DNA of 45,756 bases from a virus. The stretch is from positions 1-45,756 of the IMG/VR virus record IMGVR_UViG_3300005253_000535; one strand, given 5' to 3'. The translations under genes were made by a program, and so were the position numbers. Each line of letters begins with the position of its first letter. Positions within the stretch are counted from its first letter, which is position 1. Shown here piece by piece: positions 14,162-22,360 of this stretch. The notes beneath the pieces are model-generated. The model had not been told where the DNA came from and did not search any database. It saw only the letters and a list, made by a program, of their open reading frames with translations.

Positions 14162-15456
14162 CCGAGGTTGTGGTTGACGTCCTTCGGTGCCACACTTGCG
14201 TCGTTGACGCCGCCCGTGCCGTTGCCCCGCGTATCATTGCCGACGGCGATGCAACCAAAGGCGCCCGGCCGCAGGTTGATCCCGTACCGCTGACTCGCTC
14301 CGCGTGAGCTACACGCACTGATGCGCGTCCCATCGGTAGTACTTGCGCCCCCACCACCGACTAGGATGCCGTCGTAGGTGTTGGTGGTCTCGGTGGAATT
14401 ACTGAGGGCGCGGCAACTGACCACACTGCTGTTTCCAGACGAGATACGGATACCTTCTCGGCCATTGGCAAAGGCGACGACGTCCGAGAGGTGAACGTCC
14501 TCAACGCCCAGGCTGGCGAAGATGGCGGCCGGGACGCTGGCGGATCCGCCACAGTTCATCACGTTCACACTGTTTATGGTGATGAAGCGGCAGGTGTAGC
14601 CGCCTGGGGGGCCGATGTAGATGCCCCCCTCCGCCTGGTCTGCGATCTCCCCGTTGCTGATGTGGACATACTGGATGTTGCCTGGGGCAGGATCCAAGTG
14701 GATTCCACGAAGGCCCCCGGAGATGACAGCGAAGTTGTCAATGCGGATGCCTTCTCCACCATTGCTGGCCGGGTCCCCTAGTATGTAGATGCCGATTTTG
14801 CCCGCAGCCATGGAGGTCATTTCCAAGTCTGTGAGCGTGATTTCATTCCCCCCATTGATGCGGATGTCGTTGCCGTTGGCAACCGTGTTGATGAACTGCA
14901 TACTGCGCGCGTGGACGTCGTTCGTGCTGTTGAGGTAGAGCGCCCAGAACTGGGCGTTGAACCACACGTCGCGTAGGTGGGGGCGGCCCGTGTTCTGCAC
15001 CTCGACAGCGGCCCCAGCCGTGCGCGTAACGCCCGGAGCTACCGTGAAGTAGAGGCCATCCAGCAGAACGTCCAGGTTCGTGATAGTAAGCATGTTGCCC
15101 GTAGCACTACCCGCAAGGAAGCTGGACTGCTCGCCCACGCCGATGAGCGCCACGCCCCTGTCCGAGATTGTTAGACCCGAGTTCAGTCGGTAGTTGCCGG
15201 GGGGAACGAAGACCCCATAGCTCCTGCCACCCCGCCCAGCCGCGGTTATGGCCCGCTGGATGGCGGGGGCGTCGTCATGGCTGCCATCCCCCACGGCGCC
15301 AAAGTGGCGGATGTCGAGGAGCCCCAACGGGTGCAGTTTGCCGCGGGCGATGAGGTCCTGGTAGCCGACGTGGTCGGTCGGCGGGATGCCCCGTGGGCGA
15401 ATCCCCAGATCTGGGACTTGGACGCGGCCGTCTATAGGCGTTGCAGGGTCAACCAT
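14158..15456 (-). CDS. Tailspike, parallel beta-helix (pectate-lyase fold)
   Basis: 432 residues. The N-terminal start of the fold is typical: DIRHFGAVGDGSHDDAPAIQ (about 48-67) followed by VFVPPGNYRL. The remainder is a run of short beta-helix rungs (INGGNEITLTDLEMTS, GIYILGDP, GGIYIGPPGGYTC, GIRISSGNSSVVSCRALSNS). Such proteins bind, and often cut, capsular or O-antigen polysaccharide at the host surface. The catalytic residues cannot be assigned. It is the last gene of the virion operon; its start overlaps the preceding structural gene by 25 nt. Confidence 0.85.
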   Translation of the reverse strand: MVDPATPIDGRVQVPDLGIRPRGIPPTDHVGYQDLIARGKLHPLGLLDIRHFGAVGDGSHDDAPAIQRAITAAGRGGRSYGVFVPPGNYRLNSGLTISDRGVALIGVGEQSSFLAGSATGNMLTITNLDVLLDGLYFTVAPGVTRTAGAAVEVQNTGRPHLRDVWFNAQFWALYLNSTNDVHARSMQFINTVANGNDIRINGGNEITLTDLEMTSMAAGKIGIYILGDPASNGGEGIRIDNFAVISGGLRGIHLDPAPGNIQYVHISNGEIADQAEGGIYIGPPGGYTCRFITINSVNVMNCGGSASVPAAIFASLGVEDVHLSDVVAFANGREGIRISSGNSSVVSCRALSNSTETTNTYDGILVGGGGASTTDGTRISACSSRGASQRYGINLRPGAFGCIAVGNDTRGNGTGGVNDASVAPKDVNHNLG

Positions 15457-17384
15457 GCCACTGCTGCTCCGGCGCCCGGCACGAAGTCGGGCTCGGTGTC
15501 TGCTGCCTGATAGTCAATAGGGATGACGTCCCAGTCCGGCGTCGCGTCCCACCAAGACAGTGTCCATAGCTCGGGGGAAGCGCAGATGTCCGCCAGGGTG
15601 TCCAGGATGTCTGCCCGTGTCCTCTTCTGGAGGGAACCTGCCCTCGTCAACTGGTCACGGCCAGCCAGGATGGGGAGGCGGACAATATCCTTCTGGTCGG
15701 GGACGGCGAAGTAGTCGATGCTCCAAGGGAACTCGATGATGACCGACCCGTTAGCGTTGGTCTCGAAGTCAATGGCGATGTCCCGCCCGATGACATTCGT
15801 GGGGAGAGCCTGGGAGAAGGGGCCGGCGCTGTTGAGGGAGAAGTTGTACGTCTCCGTCCCCGAACCGTCCAAGTAGACCCGCACGACGACGCTGTTGCTG
15901 GCCGGCAGCTTCGTGACGTACCCGCGCAGCACCTCCATCTGCCCTGTCGTGCGGGAAGGCGTCGAGTAGCGGGAGGTGCGGAGGAACTTGGTGCCCGTAT
16001 CGTATGTGTCTGGCAGGCCGCCCCGGTCTATCTCCATCGTGTAGACTTTGACGTCCGACTGGGACGCGTTGGACGCGTTCTCCTGGGCGATAAGCATTTG
16101 GAGCTGTGCGGGCGGCGCGACGGTAAAGGTGCCCAGCTTCGGGTAGGGCGCTAGCCGCATCGCCATGACGTGGGCATTTGTGAGGAACGACAGGGACTCG
16201 GGCGTAAGGACACTGTGGAAGGATATCCCTCCCTCCGACATCACGCCCTTCACCACGGCGCTGCCACGCACAGTCGTCCCATCCCGCTTTGTGAAGTTCC
16301 CGTACATGGGGAAGAAAATCTCCTCCCCCATAGCCGCCCCGTAGAAGCCCACAGCCGGCCCCTGCCCCTGAGATTCGCCCCCTATGAAGGCTGCCTCAGC
16401 CCTGACACGGGGCAGACCGCCCATGTTCACCACCCGATGCGATGCCACGTCAAGCAACCAGTAGGCCCGCTTGCCCCCCTGCGGTATCAGCAGCCGGCCG
16501 CCCAGGTAGGGAATGAATTGGCCAAGCATGGGAAGTTCGTCCATGATCTGGGTGAAGAGGCCAGACGTGTCCACAGCGACCAGCATTCCGCTAGCCCTTG
16601 CTTGGTCAGTAACAGCAACGACGGCGTGGGGGCCAAGCACAGCTATGTCTCGGGCCATAAGGCGCCCCGTTTTGATCTCAAACGGCGCCGAGAAAACGGG
16701 CGTCGCGTTGTCTGCATCGTCTGTCCATGACATTGCCAGATCGAGATTGAGCCCCCCGTCGGCACGCCACATCTTGTCGCCTGCCGAGACCAGGCAGGAA
16801 GCGTTGAATCCGGCATCGTTCGTAATAGTGTTCGCCACAGTGGCGTATCTAGCAGCCGGTCTCGCTGTCTCTGACGAGGTCGTAACGGCCCCGAAGAAGA
16901 CATTTAGGCCAAGACGGGCGTGCGAGCCAGTGAAGACGGCACCAGAAATGGTGGCCACGCGCTGCGTCGCTACGCCATTGGAGTGGATGTCATGAATGGC
17001 TGTCGGCACGACTACCATCGCCTCGTCGGGGGATTCCAGGAGTTTAGTCCCTAGGATTCCTCCCCGCCGATAGTGCGCGAAGGCCAGCGCTGTCCCCACT
17101 GTCGCGTGCTCCCGCACCTCGCCGCAGTTCTGGAGAATGCCCGGCTCATCCGCGAACATCCCGTCCGCGAACTCGTACATCATCGGGTCGCGGGAGACGT
17201 GTTGGCCGCTCCCGTGGTGGAGGGACTGAATCACGATCGTCCCCCGCTGGCCCGCCTTGGCCGCTTCCTTCTCGCGGGAGCCCAGGCGGACGCGAGGCTC
17301 GTCCTCGTCGCCCCTAGCCAGGAGGAGCGTATGCTTGACGCTAGTGTTGCTAGCCTTGATCAGCTTGACGTCGAAGGTGGGCAT
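15432..17384 (-). CDS. Large tail structural protein, 650 aa (candidate nozzle/tail tubular protein)
   Basis: Long beta-rich protein without cysteine clusters or catalytic motifs. The middle has repeating strand patterns (GRLLIPQGGKRAYWLLDVASHRVVNMGG; VGFYGAAMGEEIFFPMYGN) that would fit a beta-propeller such as the podovirus tail nozzle; the C-terminal 200 residues look like a jelly-roll plus a short helical end. Its place between the adaptor-like gene and the tailspike supports a tail role. The family is not identified from sequence alone. Confidence 0.65.
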   Translation of the reverse strand: MPTFDVKLIKASNTSVKHTLLLARGDEDEPRVRLGSREKEAAKAGQRGTIVIQSLHHGSGQHVSRDPMMYEFADGMFADEPGILQNCGEVREHATVGTALAFAHYRRGGILGTKLLESPDEAMVVVPTAIHDIHSNGVATQRVATISGAVFTGSHARLGLNVFFGAVTTSSETARPAARYATVANTITNDAGFNASCLVSAGDKMWRADGGLNLDLAMSWTDDADNATPVFSAPFEIKTGRLMARDIAVLGPHAVVAVTDQARASGMLVAVDTSGLFTQIMDELPMLGQFIPYLGGRLLIPQGGKRAYWLLDVASHRVVNMGGLPRVRAEAAFIGGESQGQGPAVGFYGAAMGEEIFFPMYGNFTKRDGTTVRGSAVVKGVMSEGGISFHSVLTPESLSFLTNAHVMAMRLAPYPKLGTFTVAPPAQLQMLIAQENASNASQSDVKVYTMEIDRGGLPDTYDTGTKFLRTSRYSTPSRTTGQMEVLRGYVTKLPASNSVVVRVYLDGSGTETYNFSLNSAGPFSQALPTNVIGRDIAIDFETNANGSVIIEFPWSIDYFAVPDQKDIVRLPILAGRDQLTRAGSLQKRTRADILDTLADICASPELWTLSWWDATPDWDVIPIDYQAADTEPDFVPGAGAAVAWLTLQRL

Positions 17385-17389
17385 CTACG

Positions 17390-18253
17390 TCACCACGCCC
17401 AGTCGAATGCGCCCTCGGGATCCCCCCCAAGCGGCTCGTCCTCGCTGGACCAGTCACGGTGCGCGTCAGTGTCGAGCCAGCGGGCCTCCTGGCTTTGCAG
17501 CTCCCTCTCGGTCAGTATCATCTGCTGGCCAAAGTGGCGCTTGGCCTGTGGCCCCATCTTCTGGAAGATGAGCTTCAGGGCCTCGTGCTTGATGGCGATT
17601 TCGGCCAGCCGGTCGGGGAGCGTCACGGTCGCGTTGTCCGCGGTTAGCTTCGGGAAGTAGTGCCGGGCCTCGATGATGAGGGAGACGTTGTTGCTCGTTG
17701 GCTGGCTGGGGACGATGACCTTGATACCGTGGTCGACATCTACGACGTAAGCCACGCTCACCTCGTCCTCGATGGGCTTTGTGGCCCCGCTGCTCTCATC
17801 CCTCCACCGCATCCGTATGATCTGGCCCTTGGTCTGGAGCCACGTCGCGTTCGGTGTGTACTCCTTCTGGCCGGCCACGAGGGGGATGGTGATGCGATCC
17901 TTGTAGAACTTGTCGCGGAGGCCCTCGTCGATGGCCGTGTCCCAGTCGTCCAGCGAGAGAATCCCATAGACGCCGAAGGTCACGTTGTTGACGTTGTTGT
18001 CGGACCATGCCCGCGTCACCGTGACGACGGCATTGGGGACGTCCGTGGACTCGATCAGCCGCCACTCGCCCTCCTTCCGCCAGATGAAGGAGTCTTGGAA
18101 GCGCTCGTTGTCGATGGCCTTGTCCGCAAGGTCGGGGGCTGTGAACTTCGTGTTGCTGTTCGTGGCGTTCGCGTTTGCCGTCACCTCGACGTACACGCCG
18201 AGGGACTTCGCAGAGTCCCGTCGCAGGGTCTCCTTGTCGGTGGGGACGGCCAT
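17390..18253 (-). CDS. Virion protein, 287 aa (candidate head-tail adaptor)
   Basis: The start overlaps the previous stop (TAATG). The N-terminal half is beta-rich with Asn-rich loops; residues about 215-255 form long helices (LPDRLAEIAIKHEALKLIFQKMGPQAKRHFGQQMILTERELQSQ) as in gp4/gp11-type podovirus adaptors. The position after the capsid genes and before the 650-residue tail protein supports the call, but no diagnostic motif is seen. Confidence 0.6.
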   Translation of the reverse strand: MAVPTDKETLRRDSAKSLGVYVEVTANANATNSNTKFTAPDLADKAIDNERFQDSFIWRKEGEWRLIESTDVPNAVVTVTRAWSDNNVNNVTFGVYGILSLDDWDTAIDEGLRDKFYKDRITIPLVAGQKEYTPNATWLQTKGQIIRMRWRDESSGATKPIEDEVSVAYVVDVDHGIKVIVPSQPTSNNVSLIIEARHYFPKLTADNATVTLPDRLAEIAIKHEALKLIFQKMGPQAKRHFGQQMILTERELQSQEARWLDTDAHRDWSSEDEPLGGDPEGAFDWAW

Positions 18254-19704
18254 TACGCGATCTTCTCGTACATGAACTGCTTGTCCTTGACGGGGCGCAG
18301 ACCGGCGTCTAGCAACTCCTTCTCCCAGTCCATCTCCGTCTCATGGTGCATGGGGTGAAGGGCATCAGCCTTGAAGGTCGAGTGGGTGAACATCTGTCCG
18401 CCGGGCTTCAGCGCGGCCGCTAGCTGGATGAGCTTCGAACGCGGGTCCGGCAAGTGTTCGAAGACGTCGACGGCGATGACCATGTCGTAGGTCTTGATGG
18501 GCAGGGTGTTCCCACTGATGAAGCGCATTGCCTTCTTCCCGTTCAGGTGCTTTCCCATCCGGTACTCGGTGAACTTCCGCAGCTCCTTGTTGATCTCGAC
18601 GCAGTCCACCTGATTCCCCTGCATGGCGAGCATGAGGGCGGCTGTGCCGATGCCGGAGCCGAAGTCGAGAACGCGCTGGCCCTCGACATCCCCCAGGTTG
18701 GCGGCGAGAATTGGCGCTAGCTGGGTGGAATGCCAGTAGGCAAGGTCCAGGACGTAGTGCTTGCCCACGTCTTCCCTCTTGTACCAAGCTGTCTCGCCTT
18801 CTGGGTCGGAAGAACCGTGCTTGTGCCAGAGAGTGGCGAGGCCCCGGGTTCCCGCCGTCATGGCCATGTGTAGCCCGTCAGGGGGAATCTCTGTGTAGGC
18901 GGCCACGTCTCGCAGCAGCCACTTGATAGCGGGCGCTTCGATTTCTGGAGCAATGGAGAACGTGACGCCCTGGTCGGGCGCCGGAGTTAGCTGGCTGTCC
19001 ACGAGGCGGTAGGCCCACTCGCCGACATGGACGAGGTTGGGCTTGAGGGCCGCGTGGATGGACGCGCCTAGTTCCCGGGCGCGGGCGCAGAACGCCCAGT
19101 CCTCGCTCAGGTACTCGACAGCGTCAGCGTCGACGGGGTGAGTGGCTAGCAAGGGCAGGAAGAAGGGCCAGAAGTTGCCGATGGTCTTGGGCAGTGTCTC
19201 GGACATCTTCTCCAGGACGCTCCGGTGGATGCCGAGGAATCCCGTGCTCACGAACTGGGCCTCGGCCAGGACATCCTCGCCAGCCGTATACTTGCCGGGC
19301 GCACTGAAGCGGACGGCCGTGCCCCCGCCGAACTCCCGCTTCGAGTAGATGCCAGCCACAATGCCCTTCGTCTCCAGTGTCTTCTCGGCTAGATAGACCA
19401 GATCGCCCTCGTCCCACTTTATGTCATGGTCGACCATCAGCAGGACGTCCCCCGTCATCTCCCGATTGCTCTGGAGGAAGTCGGAGGCGGCCCGCGAACG
19501 GGACCGCGAAATGAGGGCATCGTTGGAGATCCGGTAGTACACAATGTTCGGCCAGAGGCGTAGGTCACGGAGCAGGCAGTCCACCGTGTCGGGGAGGACA
19601 CCCGAGTAAGCGAAGAGGGCCAAAGTGGCAGCGGGGGTATCGAGCACATCGCTGCGCTCTTCTACTCCCGGCACCACCAGGCCACTCTTACGTTTACGGG
19701 CCAT
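18253..19704 (-). CDS. Glycosyltransferase-methyltransferase fusion
   Basis: 483 residues, two enzymes in one chain. Residues about 20-235 are GT-A-like: LLMVDHDIKW with the DxD metal site (92-94), YLSEDWAFCARARELG (the catalytic ED motif) and LVHVGEW as the third metal ligand. Residues about 310-480 are a class I SAM methyltransferase: VLDFGSGIGTA (345-355), VDCVEINKE and DMVIAVDVFEHLPDP. It sits between capsid and tail genes, so I infer modification of virion proteins or of host surface glycan. A GTG at 19722 is an alternative start; the ATG at 19704 has GGTGGGA upstream. Confidence 0.85.
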   Translation of the reverse strand: MARKRKSGLVVPGVEERSDVLDTPAATLALFAYSGVLPDTVDCLLRDLRLWPNIVYYRISNDALISRSRSRAASDFLQSNREMTGDVLLMVDHDIKWDEGDLVYLAEKTLETKGIVAGIYSKREFGGGTAVRFSAPGKYTAGEDVLAEAQFVSTGFLGIHRSVLEKMSETLPKTIGNFWPFFLPLLATHPVDADAVEYLSEDWAFCARARELGASIHAALKPNLVHVGEWAYRLVDSQLTPAPDQGVTFSIAPEIEAPAIKWLLRDVAAYTEIPPDGLHMAMTAGTRGLATLWHKHGSSDPEGETAWYKREDVGKHYVLDLAYWHSTQLAPILAANLGDVEGQRVLDFGSGIGTAALMLAMQGNQVDCVEINKELRKFTEYRMGKHLNGKKAMRFISGNTLPIKTYDMVIAVDVFEHLPDPRSKLIQLAAALKPGGQMFTHSTFKADALHPMHHETEMDWEKELLDAGLRPVKDKQFMYEKIA

Positions 19705-19779
19705 GTTTATCCCACCCGACACCTAGCCGAAGCCAGGCCGCTTAATCCCTTCACAGAGACCAGCACCCACCACTTCAGA

Positions 19780-20247
19780 TTACGTTGCGAGCGTGTCAGC
19801 GCCAGTCTTGCGACCGTACAACTGCTTCTCACCCGAGCCGAGGTACGCGTAGAGCTTGGCCGCCGTAGCGTTGTTGGCGACCGCGTTGCCGGTCGGGATG
19901 ATGTTCACACGCACGTCGATGCTGGCCGCCGCGTACTCCTGCGGGTTGAAGTCCTTGGAGACGTCTATGACCTGCTGGCCGTCGAAGCCGGACGAGCCAT
20001 CCAGCATGAAGACGTGCTCTGCGACTACCCTCCGCGTGGTGTTGTCGTCCAGGGTTAGCTGGAGCTGGACTTGGATCGTGCCGGTGTCAGTGCCGGGGAG
20101 GGCGCCGGTATCCAGACCGACGATGAACTGGGTGCCCGCAGGCAACCCGCCCTTCCCGAGGTTGACCCAGCTACCGACGACGGCCAAGCCGTTGGCCTGC
20201 TCGTCGAAGGCTGTGTTGTAGAGTTCCAGGTTTGCGTCTAGTACCAC
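19780..20247 (-). CDS. Bbp16-like capsid (cement) protein, 155 aa
   Basis: GTG start with GAGGAGG upstream. The N-terminus (VLDANLELYNTAF) and the following VGSWVNLGKGG..GT pattern resemble Bbp16 of Bordetella phage BPP-1 and related podoviruses, a small beta-rich protein that follows the major capsid gene. It probably decorates or stabilises the shell. It carries one in-frame copy of TACGCGTA (19844-19851), which I treat as chance. Confidence 0.7.
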   Translation of the reverse strand: MVLDANLELYNTAFDEQANGLAVVGSWVNLGKGGLPAGTQFIVGLDTGALPGTDTGTIQVQLQLTLDDNTTRRVVAEHVFMLDGSSGFDGQQVIDVSKDFNPQEYAAASIDVRVNIIPTGNAVANNATAAKLYAYLGSGEKQLYGRKTGADTLAT

Positions 20248-20261
20248 TTCACTCCTCCTCT

Positions 20262-21245
20262 CTACGTTATGTCGAGGCCCTGTACCGAGGACAGAGCGAA
20301 CTTCTGCGGGATGAGGAAGCCGATAGGCCAGGTGACGTCGACGATGAACTGGCCCGGGTCGGCCGGGTTGAGGCCCACACGCGTCACTCTCAGCGGGTGA
20401 AGCTGGAGGAGCCTGACACCCTCGCTAGCCTCTAGGGACAGGAAGTACATCGGGGTCGAGGAGGCGTTACCGAAGATGTCGGTCTGCGCGTCGTCGCCGA
20501 TGACTTGCCCAGCCGCACTGGAGTCGAGGATGTTGGCTGGCTTCTGTCCCGCGTTGAGGAACTTGACACCGCCGTACTGCATGATGACCCGGTCGAACTG
20601 ATCGCGGGTCGTGTCAAGCGTCTTCAGGGTTCGCTGGGCTGCTCGGAACGCCCGCCAGGTTTGGCGGTTGACGATGCAGATGTCGGGCTTGCCGCCACCG
20701 CAAAGCTCAATGGCCTCGTCGATGTAGTTCAGCCACGACAGCCGGTTGGCGTCGTTGGCATCGACATCCAGCGCACCAGCATTGACGCCCTGATCCAAGA
20801 AGAGGGCATCGCTCGCTAGGCGCTGGAAGAGGCCAGCAGGCTGGGTGGGGTCGGAACCGGGATCCCCGTTGATGAGGAGATCGTTGACCGTGTTCCGCAC
20901 GACGGCGGAGTAGGTCTTGATCTGGAGGGTTAGGGGATCCTGGATGTACGTTTTGACATCGAGCAAGACCTTGTCGATCTGGATCTTGTTCTCGATGATC
21001 TTCAGCGTCTCGGTGCCGGTTGTGAACTTGGCGTTGTAAGCAGCGACCGCTTCGTTGATGTTCCTGGTACTCGGGGCTCCGGCGTCGGAGAGGCGCGAGA
21101 CTTGCTGGCTCAACGCGTTGGCGTTGCCCAACGGCAGGAAGTCCATCGGTGACGGGAGAACACCCTTGAACATGGCCATGATGATGGCCTTCTTCAGGGG
21201 TTTCTGCTCAATGGCTGCCACGTCCAGCATATTTAGTGCGGCCAT
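20262..21245 (-). CDS. Major capsid protein (HK97 fold)
   Basis: 327 residues with the layout of small podovirus-like HK97 capsid proteins: a helical N-arm, a spine helix region around 95-130 (LLDVKTYIQDPLTLQIKTYSAVV), the P-domain with NDLLINGDPGSDP and DICIVNRQTWRAFRAAQR, and an A-domain-like C-terminus (YFLSLEASEGVRLLQLHPL). The scaffold gene is directly upstream and a Bbp16-like gene directly downstream, the expected order. ATG with AAGGAG upstream. Confidence 0.9.
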   Translation of the reverse strand: MAALNMLDVAAIEQKPLKKAIIMAMFKGVLPSPMDFLPLGNANALSQQVSRLSDAGAPSTRNINEAVAAYNAKFTTGTETLKIIENKIQIDKVLLDVKTYIQDPLTLQIKTYSAVVRNTVNDLLINGDPGSDPTQPAGLFQRLASDALFLDQGVNAGALDVDANDANRLSWLNYIDEAIELCGGGKPDICIVNRQTWRAFRAAQRTLKTLDTTRDQFDRVIMQYGGVKFLNAGQKPANILDSSAAGQVIGDDAQTDIFGNASSTPMYFLSLEASEGVRLLQLHPLRVTRVGLNPADPGQFIVDVTWPIGFLIPQKFALSSVQGLDIT

Positions 21246-21262
21246 GGGCTATCTCCTTGGGG

Positions 21263-22066
21263 TTATTCTTCGATGTCTAGGGCGCCCTCTATGCCTTTCC
21301 GCAGGAGGGCTCCTATGTCGTCACCTTCCGCGCCTTCCTCAGCGGTTCCCCCGGGAAGAACTCCCACCTTGTCGCCCTTGGCAGAATTGCCAGTGGCAGC
21401 GTTACGAGCCGCCTGCTCTGCCGCGCTCACGGCTGCGTCAGACTCCGCTTTGGGGCCAGCAGCCTTGAGGTCGGCGAGCTTCTGGATCGCGTCCACAAGG
21501 GGTATGTCGTCTAGGGCCTTCACCTCTTCGGGCTTCATGGCCTTCAACGTGTCTCCGTACACCGCCTGTATGACGCCGGCCATTCGAGCGTTGACGCCCT
21601 CTTCGGCAGCGGCATCTACGGCCTGCTGTCGTTCGGCGCCCTCAATAGCTCGGGCAGCCAACGCTGCGAGCGGTGCCGGGTCCCCATCATCCCGGAAGGC
21701 TTTCAGCGCCTCTTCCCGGGTGGCGAGATCCTTCTTGGTGGTCTCTTCGCTTTCTCTCTTCTGGTCGGCATCGGCGACGGCTCCCTTGAGGAGCTCGTCG
21801 AGGGCCGATGGTGCCGGGCCTTCCTTGCCCTTCCGCGCTTCTACGATCCGCGGGTCGTCGGCGAGAGCAGCGATCTGCTCGTCGGACAGTTCCGGGACCT
21901 CTACGGTCTCCTCGGACTTCTCCTCATCGCCCTTGTCCTCCCCCTTCTCCTCGTCCTTCTTCTCGGAGGTAGCTTCCTCCTCGTCGACCTTGAGGGTCGA
22001 ACTCAGGTTCTCCTCGTCTACGTCAGCCGTTTTCTTCTCGTCATTGTCCGTCTTAACGTCGGGCAT
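21263..22066 (-). CDS. Capsid scaffolding protein
   Basis: 267 residues. Residues 1-60 are an extremely acidic, low-complexity stretch (EEATSEKKDEEKGEDKGDEE), the rest is helical and Ala-rich, without cysteine. That composition and the position immediately upstream of the major capsid gene are typical of scaffolds. ATG at 22066 with AAGGAGG 6 nt upstream. It is the first gene behind the operator-controlled minus promoter at 22.1 kb, so capsid genes can be expressed independently of the long upstream transcript. Confidence 0.85.
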   Translation of the reverse strand: MPDVKTDNDEKKTADVDEENLSSTLKVDEEEATSEKKDEEKGEDKGDEEKSEETVEVPELSDEQIAALADDPRIVEARKGKEGPAPSALDELLKGAVADADQKRESEETTKKDLATREEALKAFRDDGDPAPLAALAARAIEGAERQQAVDAAAEEGVNARMAGVIQAVYGDTLKAMKPEEVKALDDIPLVDAIQKLADLKAAGPKAESDAAVSAAEQAARNAATGNSAKGDKVGVLPGGTAEEGAEGDDIGALLRKGIEGALDIEE

Positions 22067-22091
22067 TAGTACCTCCTTCAGGGTCAGTATT

Positions 22092-22120
22092 AGCGTAAGG
22101 CTTACGCGTATAGTTGTCAA
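22092..22120 (-). promoter_or_regulatory. Operator-controlled promoter of the capsid genes
   Basis: On the minus strand TTGACA (22115-22120) is 17 bp from TACGCT (22092-22097). Operator TACGCGTA lies in the spacer at 22103-22110, 4 bp from the -35, and a second exact copy at 22124-22131 lies just upstream, 21 bp away. It drives the scaffold and capsid genes. Confidence 0.75.
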
Positions 22121-22136
22121 GCATACGCGTAGGGGG

Positions 22137-22165
22137 TTGACAGAGGGGGGCAGCAGGACTAGGCT
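22137..22165 (+). promoter_or_regulatory. Promoter of the plus-strand membrane gene at 22172 (leaderless)
   Basis: TTGACA (22137-22142), 17 bp, TAGGCT (22160-22165). Exactly 6 nt separate the -10 from the ATG, so transcription probably starts at or next to the initiation codon. The operator copy at 22124-22131 lies between this promoter and the divergent capsid promoter and could control both. Confidence 0.7.
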
Positions 22166-22171
22166 GGGGCC

Positions 22172-22360
22172 ATGATTGGGCCAGCAGAGATAGTCCTGTT
22201 CGTGCTGTGGGCAGCCGTCGTGTGGCTCACGGTTCGGACAGCAATTCGCCGCGGGCGTCGGCCGCTCCTCTGGGGTATGCTGGGCGCTGTGCTGGGTGTC
22301 TTCGCCCTCGTAGCGGTAGCTGTCCTACCCCGTCAGCGACGCGACGCGTTCCTGCACTGA
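22172..22360 (+). CDS. Two-helix membrane protein, 62 aa, alone on the plus strand within the virion operon
   Basis: Two hydrophobic segments (about 5-22 and 33-52) joined by a basic loop (RTAIRRGRRP), with a charged C-terminus. It has its own sigma70-type promoter, no leader and no Shine-Dalgarno. The 3' end overlaps the convergent 1398-residue gene by 36 nt. A separately expressed gene against the direction of the late operon looks like a moron, for example a superinfection-exclusion protein made in the lysogen; a holin is the alternative. Function is not shown by sequence. Confidence 0.65.
   Translation: MIGPAEIVLFVLWAAVVWLTVRTAIRRGRRPLLWGMLGAVLGVFALVAVAVLPRQRRDAFLH

Noticed and set aside
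19844-19851. TACGCGTA inside the Bbp16-like gene as an operator
   Set aside because: In coding sequence with no promoter elements around it, unlike the other copies.
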